From Parvularcula sp. BBD 1991-13 (GTDB lineage: Bacteria; Pseudomonadota; Alphaproteobacteria; Caulobacterales; Parvularculaceae): a DNA stretch of 64,000 nucleotides. Under the pieces are notes generated by a model that made no database searches, was not told the DNA's origin, and was given only the letters and a program-made list of their open reading frames with translations. The stretch covers positions 1 to 64,000 of the forward strand of contig LYSZ01000006.1 in assembly GCA_001657385.1 (NCBI GenBank), given 5' to 3'. Of the stretch, positions 33,953 through 44,293 are shown one piece after another (position 1 is the first letter of the stretch; each line of letters begins with the position of its first letter). The translations under genes were made by a program, and so were the position numbers.

Positions 33953-35034
33953 AATGGTCTCCGGAACAGGACGACGCGCTGCGCGCCGTCGATCAGTGGC
34001 TGCACAAGGGCGACAGCCAGGTCTTTCGCCTGTTCGGCTACGCCGGCGCGGGCAAGACGACGCTGGCGCGTCATTTCGCCGAGCACGCCGGCGGCGAGGT
34101 CGCCTTCGGCGCGTTCACCGGCAAGGCGGCCCATGTGATGCGCCAGAAGGGCTGCGCCGGGGCGACCACGATCCACTCGCTCATCTACCGCCCCGCCTCG
34201 GCCGAGGAAGAAGGCGAGCCCGCCTTCGCCCTGCGCCACGACGCGCCGGCGTCGAAAGCCGATCTCATCATTATCGACGAATGCTCCATGGTGGACGAGG
34301 ATTTAGGCCGCGACCTTCTCTCCTTCGGCAAACCGGTGCTGGTGCTCGGCGACCCGGCGCAATTGCCGCCGGTCAAGGGCGGCGGGTATTTCACCGAGGG
34401 GGCGGCGGATTTCATGCTGACGCAGATCCATCGCCAGGCGGCGGACAACCCGATCATCCGCCTTTCCATGGCGATCCGCGAGGGAACCGAGTTCGACGAA
34501 CAGTCGGACGCATGCCGTATGATCGGCAAGCGCGACGTCGATGCGGCCGACATCATGGCGGCGGACCAGATCCTTGTCGGCACCAACCGGACCCGCAAGC
34601 GCTATAACGAGCGCCTGCGCGAGCTGCACGGGTTTTCCGAGGAGACCCCGGAAGCGGGCGAAAAGCTCGTCTGTCTGCGGAACAACAAGAAAAAGGGGCT
34701 GCTCAACGGCGGCGTCTGGACCGTCGGCCTGCGCCAGAAGCCGAAGGGCGGGCGCGTGCGGTTTTCCGTCATGCCGGAAGAAGGCGGCAAGTCCGTCAAC
34801 GTGTCGGTGCCGCGCGCGTTTTTCACCGACGGGCCGGAAACCGTGCCGTTCCTGCAACGCAAGGGCGCGGACGAGTTCGACTACGGGTACGCCCTCACGG
34901 TGCACAAGGCGCAGGGCTCGCAATGGGACAAGGTCGTCCTGTTCGATGAAAGCTTCGCCTTCCGCGAGCACCGCCAGCGCTGGCTCTACACCGCCGTCAC
35001 CCGCGCGGCGGAGCGCCTGATCCTGGTGCGGTGA
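33949..35034 (+). CDS. RecD-like SF1B DNA helicase
   Basis: A 361-residue ATP-dependent helicase. The ATG at 33949 overlaps the xth stop (ATGA). Walker A is FGYAGAGKTTLARHF (residues 26-40), then GAFTGKAAHVMRQKG (motif Ia), LIIIDECSMVDEDLG (Walker B), VLGDPAQLPPV (motif III) and the C-terminal YALTVHKAQGSQWD and YTAVTRAAERLILV (motifs V and VI). It is about half the length of RecD and has no RecBC partners here, resembling the Dda/short RecD2-like group often placed next to exonuclease III. Its 3' end overlaps the convergent DUF3137 gene by 38 bp. Confidence 0.88.
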   Translation: MKWSPEQDDALRAVDQWLHKGDSQVFRLFGYAGAGKTTLARHFAEHAGGEVAFGAFTGKAAHVMRQKGCAGATTIHSLIYRPASAEEEGEPAFALRHDAPASKADLIIIDECSMVDEDLGRDLLSFGKPVLVLGDPAQLPPVKGGGYFTEGAADFMLTQIHRQAADNPIIRLSMAIREGTEFDEQSDACRMIGKRDVDAADIMAADQILVGTNRTRKRYNERLRELHGFSEETPEAGEKLVCLRNNKKKGLLNGGVWTVGLRQKPKGGRVRFSVMPEEGGKSVNVSVPRAFFTDGPETVPFLQRKGADEFDYGYALTVHKAQGSQWDKVVLFDESFAFREHRQRWLYTAVTRAAERLILVR

Positions 35035-36013
35035 CGCTGTCCCGGTTGCGCACCGCCTCGACGGAAAACGCGCCGTCGAGCCGGCCCTCGATGCGCGCCG
35101 TCAGGACGTCGATGAGGTCGAAAACCAGATCGATCTCCTTCAGGATCGCCTCCACGCGGGTGGGACTTTCAAGGTTCCTGAACATGGAGCCCATGTTCAG
35201 CTTGTCGCCGGTCTCCATCGCGACGTATAGCCGGCCGCCGGAAAACGCCGCGCGCAGCCTGGCCCCGTCGAAGATCCGGTCAAGCTCCTCGAACCGTTCG
35301 AGCACGACCGGGTCGAGCAGCATGCGCGCCTCCACCTGGTCTGTCGACCACGCCTCGAAGATCTTCTCGAACCGGGGCGAGGCGAGGCCGACCCGCTGAA
35401 ACCGCCCGCCGGGTTTCATCAGCCGGTTGAACACGCCGCGGTCGCGCTTGATCACGGTCTCTCCCAGGAACGGCCGGTGATAGTCGATCACCAGGAGCTG
35501 ACCGTGGAAAACCGTCCTTGTACTGCTGTTCTTGCCGTGGGTCCTGTATTTCAGATGCGCCTCGCACAGGACGAAGTCGGCGCCGCCGCGGGCGCCGCGC
35601 ACTTCGTCCTCCCAGTGTTCGCGGTTAAAACTGGGCAACAGGCCCAGGCGGTCGAAATCGGCGCAATAATCCGGGCGGTTCATGGTTAACGTAAAGCGAA
35701 AGCCCAGCCGGGCGCAGATCTTGTGCATCAGCCCGCCGGCGATCGACCGGCGCGTCCGGTTAAGCCGCCACGCGGCGAGCGCGGCGCCGGCCATGGCGGT
35801 GAAAAGAGCGCCCTGAAGCGCGCCGCCGCCAAGCGGCGCGAAGCGATAAACCGCGAAGGCGGCCACCGCCGTCGCGATGACGATCAGCCCCAGATGCAGC
35901 ACCGCCTCCTGGCGCGCATCCTCGCGCGCGCGGAGATAAGGGGCGATTTCGGCGTCGTAAAACGCGCCGAACCCCGCAAATTCGCTCCGGTCTGACGGCG
36001 TGCGCAGGCTCAT
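34997..36013 (-). CDS. DUF3137 domain membrane protein
   Basis: A 338-residue protein with two adjacent transmembrane helices near the N-terminus (about 42-82: LGLIVIATAVAAFAVYRFAP and GALFTAMAGAALAAWRL) and a soluble C-terminal domain of the DUF3137 type (FVLCEAHLKYRTHGKNSS, VFHGQLLVIDYHRPF). The family's function is unknown. The ATG at 36013 is chosen because the 57 upstream codons of the frame overlap the promoter region and are unlike the family. It is divergent from the hybrid kinase (130 bp apart). Confidence 0.8.
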   Translation of the reverse strand: MSLRTPSDRSEFAGFGAFYDAEIAPYLRAREDARQEAVLHLGLIVIATAVAAFAVYRFAPLGGGALQGALFTAMAGAALAAWRLNRTRRSIAGGLMHKICARLGFRFTLTMNRPDYCADFDRLGLLPSFNREHWEDEVRGARGGADFVLCEAHLKYRTHGKNSSTRTVFHGQLLVIDYHRPFLGETVIKRDRGVFNRLMKPGGRFQRVGLASPRFEKIFEAWSTDQVEARMLLDPVVLERFEELDRIFDGARLRAAFSGGRLYVAMETGDKLNMGSMFRNLESPTRVEAILKEIDLVFDLIDVLTARIEGRLDGAFSVEAVRNRDSVTAPGSGAPPRG

Positions 36014-36143
36014 GGTCCAGTGAATACTCCGGTTCGGTGAAAAATCAGTTGCCCGCCGCGCGCCGCGCCGCGCCCCTAACCCGGCCTTAACTATCTTATC
36101 CCATGGTAATTGAAAGCGATTACCAAAAGAAACGGCAACACTC

Positions 36144-39100
36144 ATGGCGGACGGCGAAAATAAACTTGCGCGTTTGTTTTGCACCGTTTCCGGCGCTCCG
36201 TCCGAAGCGGCGGCGGACCGTCAACTGCAGGACCTGAAACGGCAGCTGCCGCGCATTCTTGTCGGCATCGGCGTGTGCTCGGCCATCGTCAGCTATCATT
36301 TTCTGGGCGCCGCGCCGGGGTTCATCATCGCGGGCAACGCGCTCTATGCGGGGTTCCTCGCCGCCGCCCTGTTCTACTGGTTCCGGCTCGACATCCGCGC
36401 GCTGACGCTCGGCCAGAAACGCCGCCGGCTCGACATGATCACCCCGGCGGCGGTCCTGCTCGGCGCGGTGTGCACGATGACGGCCTTTTACCTGGCGCGG
36501 CACGCAAGCCTGAACGAATTGATCCTGCTCGGCTGCTGGTGCGCGTTTTGCGGCATCGGGTCCGGCATGGCCATGACGGCCGCCCCGCGCGCGGCGACGG
36601 CGGCGATGGTGAGCTGTTTCGTTCCGTTCGGGATCTATCTGCTCGTCACCGGAGACGGCATGCTGATGAGTTTCGCCGGCATGGTTCTGTCGGCGATTTT
36701 CATCAGCCATCTGCAATACGCCCATGTGGGCGGGCTGCTGGCGGATCTCGCCACCCGCGAACAGGTTCTCGCCGACAAGGCGGGCCGGATCAACAAGCGG
36801 TTTTTGAACTTCATTGAAACCGCCTCCGACTGGGCCTGGGAAACCGACGTGAGCGGACGAATTATCTACCTCTCACCCAGTTTCGAGACCATTACCGGGC
36901 AGCCTGTGGACGACATTCTCAACCAGAGCCACGAAGTCTATTACGACCGCCATCCCGGCGGCAAATGCGAGGAAACGCTGCAGCGACTGCGCACCCTGTT
37001 TGCCCGGCGCGAACCCATGCACGACATTCGTCAGACCGGAAAGAACGCCCGCGGTCAAACGCTCACCCTGTCGACCACCGGCATGCCGCGTTATGACGAG
37101 AACGGAGAATTCATCGGCTATGTCGGCTGGACCAAGGACATTACCGCTCAGGCCGAAGCCGAAAAACGCCTCAAGCGCAGCGAGGAGCGGTACCGCGACC
37201 TCGCGGAAAGCGCCGGGGACTGGGCGTGGGAAACCGACGCCGACCTCAACTATTCCTACATCGCCGAAAGCGCCGCGGACGCCGTCGACCGCCACGCCCT
37301 TCTGGGCGGGTCGATCCTGGCGACCGGCCGCCGTGAAAGCGAGGCGGAAACTTTCCGGCTCGTTGAACAGCTGGAGGCGCGCGCGCCGTTCAAGAACGTC
37401 ATCTTTCAGGTCGAAAAACCGGACGGGGAACTCGCCTGGATCAGCCAGAGCGGCCGGCCAGTGCGAAACGACAACGGCGAATTCATGGGCTATCGCGGCG
37501 TCTGCCGCGAAGTGACGGCGAAAATCCGCGCCCGCCAGGAGACCGCCCTCGCCCGCCGGCAGCTTGAGGAAACGAACGCGCGGCTTGAAGACATCGTCAA
37601 GGAGCGCACCGCCGCCCTGGAAATCCGCACACGCATGGTGCAGGAAGTGCTCGAAACCATGGCGCAGGGAATCGTCGTGCTCGACAACGATTACGCGATC
37701 GTCGAGCGCAATGAAAAAGCCTGGCGCATGTCGGGACTGCCGGAATCGGTCTGGCGGCCGGGAGCGAAAATCAAGGACGTGCTGGAAATCGGCATCCGCC
37801 ACGGACTTTACGAATATGACAGCGTCGAGGCGTATTTCAAAGACTGCATCACCCATCTGAACAGGGGGATCGAGTTTCGCGCCCTGCGCCGTCAGCGCGA
37901 CGGACAGGTGATCGAGGAAAATGTCCGCCGCCGCCCCGCCGGCGGCGTCGTGGTCACGTACAGCGACATCACCCTCGCCCAGGCGCGCGAGGACGAGTTG
38001 CGCCAGCTCTCCGAAGAGCTGACCCTGTCGCGCGACGCCTCCGAGGCGGCCAACCGGGCGAAGTCGGAGTTCCTGGCCAATATGAGCCATGAAATCCGCA
38101 CCCCGATGAACGGGATCGTGGGGATGGCCTCGCTCCTGCTCGACACCCGGCTGAACAAGAAACAGGCCGACATGGCCCGCGTCATCGTCAGTTCGGGCGA
38201 CGCGCTGTTGAAGATCATCAACGATATTCTCGACTTCTCCCGCCTGGAAGCGCGCAAGTTCCGCCTCGCGCGCGAACGGTTCAACCTGCGCGCCTCGATC
38301 GAGGACGTCGCCGCGCTGCTGACGCTGCCGGTCGAGGAAAAGCGCCTGGAGCTGATGCTGCGTTACCAGCCCGATCTCGGCGACCATTTCATCGGCGATC
38401 CCGGCCGCCTCCGCCAGCTCGTCACCAACCTTCTCGGCAACGCGGTGAAGTTCACCGAGAGCGGTCACATTCTGGTCGACGTAAGCGGCCGGCGCCGCGG
38501 CGAGATCGCCGATATCTCCATCACCGTGGCCGACACCGGCTGCGGCATCCCGCAGGACAAGCTGAACAGCATTTTCGAGGAATTCGAACAGGTGGATTCC
38601 TCGGCTGCGCGGCGCCATGACGGCGCCGGGCTCGGCCTCGCCATCAGCAAGCGGATGGTCGAGGCGATGGGCGGGGAAATCTCGGTTGAAAGCGTCGTCG
38701 ACAAAGGCTCGCGCTTCAGCATCAGCGTGCCGCTTGCGATCAGCGACGAGGACGCGCCGGACTATCCACCCACGCTTCTTTCTTTCGAGAACATGCGCGC
38801 GCTGATCGTCGACGATAACGAAGTCAACAGGGTCATCCTCCAGGAACAGCTCGGCGCCTGGGGCTTTGCCGCAAGCGCTTTCGACGCCGCCGACGATGCA
38901 TGCGCCGCCATGAAGCGCGCCGCCGAAGCCGGCGCGCCTTATGCGATCGCCATTCTGGACATGCAAATGCCGGATACGGACGGCGCCGCGCTGGCGCAGC
39001 GAATCAAGGGCGACGCCGCGCTCGCCGACACGCCGCTGATCCTGTTGACCTCGACGGGAGCCAAGGGCGACCTCAAGGGACTGAACGACGATCTGTTCGC

Positions 39101-39680
39101 CGCCTATCTCGTCAAGCCGGCGCGGGCGTCGATGCTGCTCGACTGCATTATCAGCACATTGAACGACAGCGCCGTCGGCGCCCTGCGCAAACAGGCCCGG
39201 ACCATGCGAAGCGGCGGGGACGCCGAACCCCCGCCGTCGCTTTGCAGAACCGACGGCGGGCGACTGAAAGTCCTTGTCGCGGAGGACAACAGCGTCAATC
39301 AGATGGTGGTCAAGGCGATGCTGACCAAGCTCGGCTGCGACGTCATCATCGCGGGCAACGGCGCGCTCGCGGTCGAGGAATACATCAACAACGGCGCCGA
39401 CATCATTCTCATGGACATTTCGATGCCGGAGATGGACGGCGAGGAAGCGACGGGCCATATCCGGCGTCATCAGGAACGGACCGGCGCGCGCGCGCCGATC
39501 ATCGGCGTTACCGCCCACGCCCTGCGCGAGGACCGCCAGCGCTGTCTCGACGCCGGCATGGACGACTACCTCCCCAAACCGGTGAAACAGGACGCCCTGG
39601 CGGACATCCTGAAACGCTGGACCGGCGCGCGCGATGACGCGCCCCCGGCCGCGCCCGCCGACCGGCGTGCCGGGACCTGA
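36144..39680 (+). CDS. Membrane-bound hybrid histidine kinase with three PAS domains and two receivers
   Basis: A 1178-residue hybrid kinase. About six transmembrane helices (residues 30-190) are followed by three PAS-type domains (about 220-335, 345-460, 495-600) separated by a coiled coil. The HisKA domain has His649 in [12 protein letters not shown]. The ATPase domain has LLGNAVKF (N box), [10 protein letters not shown] (G1) and [12 protein letters not shown] (G2). Receiver 1 carries Asp939 ([12 protein letters not shown]) and receiver 2 Asp1091 ([12 protein letters not shown]). There is no Hpt domain, so an external phosphotransfer protein is probably needed. The three PAS domains suggest redox, ligand or light input. 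It stops 14 bp before the convergent ABC exporter. Confidence 0.92.
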   Translation: MADGENKLARLFCTVSGAPSEAAADRQLQDLKRQLPRILVGIGVCSAIVSYHFLGAAPGFIIAGNALYAGFLAAALFYWFRLDIRALTLGQKRRRLDMITPAAVLLGAVCTMTAFYLARHASLNELILLGCWCAFCGIGSGMAMTAAPRAATAAMVSCFVPFGIYLLVTGDGMLMSFAGMVLSAIFISHLQYAHVGGLLADLATREQVLADKAGRINKRFLNFIETASDWAWETDVSGRIIYLSPSFETITGQPVDDILNQSHEVYYDRHPGGKCEETLQRLRTLFARREPMHDIRQTGKNARGQTLTLSTTGMPRYDENGEFIGYVGWTKDITAQAEAEKRLKRSEERYRDLAESAGDWAWETDADLNYSYIAESAADAVDRHALLGGSILATGRRESEAETFRLVEQLEARAPFKNVIFQVEKPDGELAWISQSGRPVRNDNGEFMGYRGVCREVTAKIRARQETALARRQLEETNARLEDIVKERTAALEIRTRMVQEVLETMAQGIVVLDNDYAIVERNEKAWRMSGLPESVWRPGAKIKDVLEIGIRHGLYEYDSVEAYFKDCITHLNRGIEFRALRRQRDGQVIEENVRRRPAGGVVVTYSDITLAQAREDELRQLSEELTLSRDASEAANRAKSEFLANMSHEIRTPMNGIVGMASLLLDTRLNKKQADMARVIVSSGDALLKIINDILDFSRLEARKFRLARERFNLRASIEDVAALLTLPVEEKRLELMLRYQPDLGDHFIGDPGRLRQLVTNLLGNAVKFTESGHILVDVSGRRRGEIADISITVADTGCGIPQDKLNSIFEEFEQVDSSAARRHDGAGLGLAISKRMVEAMGGEISVESVVDKGSRFSISVPLAISDEDAPDYPPTLLSFENMRALIVDDNEVNRVILQEQLGAWGFAASAFDAADDACAAMKRAAEAGAPYAIAILDMQMPDTDGAALAQRIKGDAALADTPLILLTSTGAKGDLKGLNDDLFAAYLVKPARASMLLDCIISTLNDSAVGALRKQARTMRSGGDAEPPPSLCRTDGGRLKVLVAEDNSVNQMVVKAMLTKLGCDVIIAGNGALAVEEYINNGADIILMDISMPEMDGEEATGHIRRHQERTGARAPIIGVTAHALREDRQRCLDAGMDDYLPKPVKQDALADILKRWTGARDDAPPAAPADRRAGT

Positions 39681-39694
39681 ATAGCCGGGGCCGA

Positions 39695-41614
39695 CTAGCC
39701 GAGACCGGAGACGGCCGCCGACGGCGCGGGATCGCGATCCGCGACCGGCGTCTCCACGGCGCCGGTCTGACGCCGCCACAGCGAGGCGTAAAGGCCGTCC
39801 GCGGCGATCAGCGTTTCATGGGTCCCGCGCTCCACGATCCGGCCGTTGTCGAAAACGAGGATGAGATCCGCGCCGGCGATGGTCGACAGCCGGTGCGCGA
39901 CGGCGATGGTGGTGCGCCCACGCGCCGCCTCGTTGAGGGCGGCCTGGACTTCCTGCTCCGTTGTTGAATCGAGCGAGGAGGTCGCCTCGTCGAGGATGAG
40001 GATCGGCGGATCGAGGAGGATCGCCCGAGCGACGCCCACCCGCTGCTTCTCGCCGCCGGAAAGCTTGAGCCCGCGCTCGCCGACGCGGGTCTCCAGCCCC
40101 TCGGGCAGGCTGTCGATGAAGTCGCCGAGCTGCGCCCGGCGCGCCGCCGCCATGATTTCCGCGTCCGTCGCATCCGGCCGGGCGTAGGCGATGTTGAACC
40201 GCAGCGTGTCGTTGAACAGCACCACCTCCTGCGGCACCAGGCCGAGCGACCGGCGCAGGGACGTTTGCGTGACGTCGCGCACGTCCTGCCCGTCGATGCT
40301 GACCGCGCCCGCGGCCGGATCATAGAACCGGAACAGGAGTTTCAAAACCGTCGACTTGCCCGCGCCGGAGGGGCCGACGACGCCCACATAGGCCCCGCCG
40401 GGAACCGAAAACGTGACCTCCTCAAGCCCGCTCGCGCGCCCTTCATGGGAAAAACTAACGCCGTCGAAGCGGATGGCGCCGCCATCAGGAACGAACGCCG
40501 CGGCGCCCTCCCTGTCCGGCACCTCCGAACGCCGGTCCATCAGGGTGAACAGCTTTTCGATGTCGACGGCGCCCTGCTTGATCTCGCGCCAGGCCCAACC
40601 GAGAATGTTCAGCGGGCGATAGATATTCGTCAGCATCAGAATAACGGCGGTCACGTCCCCGACCTGCATCGCCCCGGTCATCGCGCCATAGCCGGCCATG
40701 ACCGCCACCGCCAGGAGGCCGCCGGTCATGATGAATTCCTGGCCGATATTGAGCGCCGCCAGCGACTGCATGACGCGGGTGTAAAGATGGTTATAGCGCC
40801 GCGTCGCGTCGTCGTAGCGCGCCGCCTCGCGCGCTTCGGCGGCGAAGGATTTCACCGTTTCGAAATTCGTCAGCGTGTCGAGGGCGACGCCGCGAAGCCT
40901 TGTATCCGCTTCGTTCATCACCCGGCGCTGTTTGTTGCGCCATTCCGTCACGACAATGGTGAAGGCGGCGTAGGCGGCGACGGTCGCCACCGCGGCGACG
41001 GAAAACTGAACGCCGTAAACCGCCGCCAGCACCGCCGCGGCAAGCGCCAGTTCGATCAGCGTCGGGCCGATATTGAACACCAGAAAGCGGAGAAGATATT
41101 CCATCGCCGCGCCCCCGCGCTCGATCACGCGGTTGAGGGCGCCGGCGCGGCGGGTCAGGTGAAACTGAAGATTGAGACGCTGCGCATGGGCGAAGGCGTC
41201 CACCGTGACGAGCCGCTGGGCGTCCTGCGTCACGGCGGCGAAAAAAGCGTCCCGCGCCGACGGCAGGGCGTTGGCCATGAACCGCGCCGCCGCGAAGAAA
41301 ACGAAGAACGCCGCGAAGGAAAAGCCGGCCGCGCCGAGCGTTCCCGCGGCGCTGGCGTCGGCGCCCGTTGCGGCCCGCGCCGCATCGCCGCCCGAACCGG
41401 CCCCGGCGAGGATGTTGATGCCTTCGCCCATGAAAATCGGCGCCGTCACCGACATCCCCTTGGCGAGCACCGTCAGGGCGACCGCCAGAGCGATGCGAAA
41501 GCGCCAGCGTTTCATCTCGGGACGGAACATCACCGCCAGCATGCGCCGGACCGAGCGCGCAAACGGCGTCGCCTCGCCCAGGGTCTCCAGATTGTCGCTC
41601 ATGTTCGGGGTCAT
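39695..41614 (-). CDS. Atm1-type ABC exporter (permease-ATPase fusion)
   Basis: A 639-residue half-transporter: six-helix ABC transporter domain (about 30-340) and ATPase domain (about 370-610). The ATPase has Walker A GPSGAGKST, Q-loop VPQEVVLFNDTL, signature LSGGEKQRV and Walker B ILILDEATSSLD, with the H-loop in AVAHRLST. The central LNFGQ-like region and overall similarity (REIKQGAVDIEKLFTL, LRSL) match the Atm1/HMT1 branch, which exports glutathione-linked sulfur or metal species and helps iron-sulfur and heavy-metal homeostasis. Substrate assignment is by family only. Confidence 0.88.
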   Translation of the reverse strand: MTPNMSDNLETLGEATPFARSVRRMLAVMFRPEMKRWRFRIALAVALTVLAKGMSVTAPIFMGEGINILAGAGSGGDAARAATGADASAAGTLGAAGFSFAAFFVFFAAARFMANALPSARDAFFAAVTQDAQRLVTVDAFAHAQRLNLQFHLTRRAGALNRVIERGGAAMEYLLRFLVFNIGPTLIELALAAAVLAAVYGVQFSVAAVATVAAYAAFTIVVTEWRNKQRRVMNEADTRLRGVALDTLTNFETVKSFAAEAREAARYDDATRRYNHLYTRVMQSLAALNIGQEFIMTGGLLAVAVMAGYGAMTGAMQVGDVTAVILMLTNIYRPLNILGWAWREIKQGAVDIEKLFTLMDRRSEVPDREGAAAFVPDGGAIRFDGVSFSHEGRASGLEEVTFSVPGGAYVGVVGPSGAGKSTVLKLLFRFYDPAAGAVSIDGQDVRDVTQTSLRRSLGLVPQEVVLFNDTLRFNIAYARPDATDAEIMAAARRAQLGDFIDSLPEGLETRVGERGLKLSGGEKQRVGVARAILLDPPILILDEATSSLDSTTEQEVQAALNEAARGRTTIAVAHRLSTIAGADLILVFDNGRIVERGTHETLIAADGLYASLWRRQTGAVETPVADRDPAPSAAVSGLG

Positions 41615-41693
41615 GTCGGCAAGATGGGCGTCCTCACGCCCAATGGCTAGAACAAAGGCTCATTTTTCCCGCCGCGAAGGGCGAAAGACTTTT

Positions 41694-41701
41694 TTAACCA
41701 T
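41694..41701 (+). promoter_or_regulatory. CtrA half-site TTAACCAT
   Basis: The 8-mer TTAACCAT, described as a CtrA half-site in Caulobacter, lies 64 bp before the PilZ start and 80 bp before the ABC exporter start. Chance occurrence is possible. Confidence 0.3.
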
Positions 41702-41764
41702 AAGGCGAATCGAGAAAATTGATACGCGCACGGGTTGAACTTTGGATCCTCCTGCTGATATCTC

Positions 41765-42241
41765 ATGCGCCACCCCCAGTCTTACCGCCGGACCTCGATG
41801 AAACGCCCTGAACACAAACATTCTGGACAGAAACGCTCCGGACAAAAGCATTCGGGATGCAATCTCCAGGACAGGCTCGCAAAGCTCGCCTCGGCCGAAG
41901 CGCCGGCGCCGCTTGGCGTGAGCGAGTTCGCCGCATCGCGATGCGAGGACGCGGGCCGCAGCGTGTCCCGCCGGCGGGACACGCGCCGCGCGCCGCGCCG
42001 CGCCGTCTTCAAACCCGCCAGGATCGTTTACGGCGAGGGCGGCGCGGCCGCCTGCATCGTCAGCAATCTCAGCGAAGGCGGGGCGCGCATCGCCATCGAG
42101 CGCGAGGACGCCTTCCCCCATCGCGTCATGCTGCACGTCGGGTTCGCGACGCCGCCCCGGCGCGCACGGATCGTCTGGCGCGGAAAAGGCGAATACGGAC
42201 TGACGTTCCTCGACGACGGAACGGCTACAGCGCACCCTTGA
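41765..42241 (+). CDS. PilZ-domain protein with a repeat-containing N-terminus
   Basis: A 158-residue protein. The PilZ domain covers about residues 75-155. A basic RRRDTRRAPRRAVFKPARI supplies the RxxxR c-di-GMP contact, and IVSNLSEGGARIAI the (D/N)xSxxG motif. The N-terminus contains a 15-bp in-frame tandem repeat giving HSGQK / RSGQK / HSG (DNA 41814-41855). It probably binds c-di-GMP and controls motility or envelope. The start is uncertain; ATG 41798 (MKRPEHKHSG) is an alternative. Its 3' end overlaps the convergent mmsB gene by 17 bp. Confidence 0.82.
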   Translation: MRHPQSYRRTSMKRPEHKHSGQKRSGQKHSGCNLQDRLAKLASAEAPAPLGVSEFAASRCEDAGRSVSRRRDTRRAPRRAVFKPARIVYGEGGAAACIVSNLSEGGARIAIEREDAFPHRVMLHVGFATPPRRARIVWRGKGEYGLTFLDDGTATAHP

Positions 42242-43118
42242 TCAGCTTCATGATCCCGGAAAAGTCGAGATCGTCCCGGCCCGCGGCCTCCATCAGGGCG
42301 TAGAGCGCCTCGGCCTGCGCGCCGAGCGGGGTCGCGGCCTTGGCCTGGTGCGCCGCTTCCTGGGCGAGACGCATGTCCTTCAGCATCATGCCGGCGGCGA
42401 AGCCCGGCTGATAGTCGCGATTGGACGGCGCGGCGGGCACCGGACCGGGCGCGGGACAATAGCTCGTCATCGACCAGGATTGCCCGGAAGCCGTGGACGA
42501 AATGTCGAAGAACGTCTGCGCGTCGAGGCCAAGCTTTTCCGCCAGGTTGAACGCCTCGCAGGTAGCGATCATCGTGACGCCGAGCAGCATGTTGTTGGCG
42601 ATCTTGGCGACCTGACCGTTGCCGGCGGCGCCGGCGTGAAAGATGTTCTTGCCCATCGCTTCCAGCACGGGCCTTGCGCGTTCGAACGACGCCGCCTCGC
42701 CGCCAACCATGAAGGTCAGCGTACCGCCCGTCGCGGCGGCGACGCCGCCCGAGACCGGCGCGTCGACCATGGCGAACCCCTTGCCGACGGCGGCGGCGCT
42801 GACCGCGCGTGCGCTCTCCACGTCGATGGTGGAGGAATCGATAAACAGCGCGCCCGGCCTGGCGTTGGCGATCACGCCGTAATCATCCGTATAGACTGAT
42901 TTCACATGCGCCCCCGCGGGCAGCATGGAGACGACGACATCGGCGTCTTTCACCGCGGCGGCGACCGTTTCGCCGCGCTTGCATCCCGCCTCGACCGCGC
43001 GGTCGACGGCGCCGATGGAAAGATCCGTCGCCGTCACGTCGAACCCCGCCTTGGCCAGATTCGCCGCCATGGGCCCGCCCATATTGCCCAGCCCGATAAA
43101 TCCGATGGTTATAGTCAT
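42225..43118 (-). CDS. mmsB: 3-hydroxyisobutyrate dehydrogenase
   Basis: A 297-residue NAD-dependent enzyme oxidising 3-hydroxyisobutyrate to methylmalonate semialdehyde in valine degradation. The Rossmann motif is GFIGLGNMGGPMA (residues 5-17). The substrate motif is VDAPVSGGVAAATGGTL, and the catalytic Lys is in GNGQVAKIANNM. The ATG at 43118 follows GGAGGAGA; the longer upstream frame is not supported. It is the last gene of the valine operon, 116 bp after the hydrolase gene. Confidence 0.93.
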   Translation of the reverse strand: MTITIGFIGLGNMGGPMAANLAKAGFDVTATDLSIGAVDRAVEAGCKRGETVAAAVKDADVVVSMLPAGAHVKSVYTDDYGVIANARPGALFIDSSTIDVESARAVSAAAVGKGFAMVDAPVSGGVAAATGGTLTFMVGGEAASFERARPVLEAMGKNIFHAGAAGNGQVAKIANNMLLGVTMIATCEAFNLAEKLGLDAQTFFDISSTASGQSWSMTSYCPAPGPVPAAPSNRDYQPGFAAGMMLKDMRLAQEAAHQAKAATPLGAQAEALYALMEAAGRDDLDFSGIMKLIKGAL

Positions 43119-43234
43119 AGTTTCAAGTCTCCTCCGAAATCTTCGCGGGAACGCTGCACGCCTAAGCGCCACGCGGCAAATAAGCGGGCCTCACGACGCG
43201 CGGCGCGCCGGTCGTCCGCACAGGAACGGGCGCG

Positions 43235-44293
43235 TCACGGCAGGACCAGCTCCGCGTCGCCGAGATCGTCGAAATACCGAGCCACGTCCGCCTCGCCGAC
43301 GCCGGCGATTTCGGCCGGACGCCATTGCGGCGCTCGGTCCTTGTCGATGATCTGCGCACGGACGCCCTCGAAAAAATCGTGGCCTTCCATCACGCGGCGC
43401 ACCATCCGGAACTCCATCTTCATGACCTCGTCGAACCCAAGCCCGGCGCCGCGTTTCATCTGTTCGAAGGTCAGGCGCATGGATGTGGGCGACATCCGCT
43501 CCAGAACGTCGAGGGTTTCGGCGGCGAACGCGCTGTCGTCGGCGCGCAGGGCCTCGATGATGTCGTCAAGACCGGCTTTGCCCGCGAAATGCCGGTCAAT
43601 CGCCTGACGGTGATCGTCGAGCGTCGGCGCGCCCGCGTCCTCGGCATAGGTGTCGAGGATATGGCCGATCACCGAGCCCGGATCACCGGAAAGATCCGCA
43701 TCCGTCAGCGCCGCTTCCAGCGCGGGCATTTTGTCGGTCGGCGCGTAATGGGTGGCGACGCCGGAATAGAGGCAGTCGGCGGCTTTCGCCCGCGCGCCGG
43801 TCAGCGCGAGATAAAGGCCGAGACCGCCGCCGAGGCGCGGCATGAAATGGCCGCCGCCCACATCCGGGAACAGGCCGATGCCGGTTTCAGGCATGGCGAA
43901 CAGCGTGCGGTCTCCGGCGACGCGAAAATCTCCGTGGACGGACACGCCGACGCCGCCGCCCATGACGACGCCGTCGATCAGCGCCACATAGGGTTTCGGG
44001 AAATGATGGATCGCAGCGTTGTTGCGGTATTCCTCGCGAAAGAATTCGCACGCCGAGGCGGGGTCTTTCCTGGCCTCGTCATGGAGCCAGCGGATGTCGC
44101 CGCCGGCGCAGAACGCCTTTTCGCCGGCGCCCTTGACGAGCACGGCCGAGACGCCGTGATCGTCCGCCCATTCGGCCAGCCTGGCGCGAAACGCCGCGAC
44201 CATGTCCATGGTCAGCGCATTCAGCGCCTTGGGCCGGTTGAGGGTAACGACGCCCCAGACGCCGACCCGGTCGAACACAATCTCGTCGGTCAT
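43235..44293 (-). CDS. 3-hydroxyisobutyryl-CoA hydrolase
   Basis: A 352-residue crotonase-superfamily thioesterase. GGDIRWLHDEAR and MGGGVGVSVHGDFRV form the CoA/oxyanion site, and MPETGIGLFPDVGGGHFMPR is the hallmark of HIBYL-CoA hydrolases rather than plain enoyl-CoA hydratases. It releases 3-hydroxyisobutyrate for MmsB. The start overlaps the stop of the preceding exported-protein gene by 4 bp. The enoyl-CoA hydratase step for methacrylyl-CoA has no separate gene in this operon. Confidence 0.9.
   Translation of the reverse strand: MTDEIVFDRVGVWGVVTLNRPKALNALTMDMVAAFRARLAEWADDHGVSAVLVKGAGEKAFCAGGDIRWLHDEARKDPASACEFFREEYRNNAAIHHFPKPYVALIDGVVMGGGVGVSVHGDFRVAGDRTLFAMPETGIGLFPDVGGGHFMPRLGGGLGLYLALTGARAKAADCLYSGVATHYAPTDKMPALEAALTDADLSGDPGSVIGHILDTYAEDAGAPTLDDHRQAIDRHFAGKAGLDDIIEALRADDSAFAAETLDVLERMSPTSMRLTFEQMKRGAGLGFDEVMKMEFRMVRRVMEGHDFFEGVRAQIIDKDRAPQWRPAEIAGVGEADVARYFDDLGDAELVLP

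Noticed and set aside
36873-39779. Minus-strand 968-codon open frame over the hybrid kinase
   Set aside because: Antisense shadow; the kinase is complete with all catalytic motifs.
43235-44293. Plain enoyl-CoA hydratase annotation
   Set aside because: The MPETGIGLFPDVGGG signature and 352-residue length point to 3-hydroxyisobutyryl-CoA hydrolase, in line with the operon.
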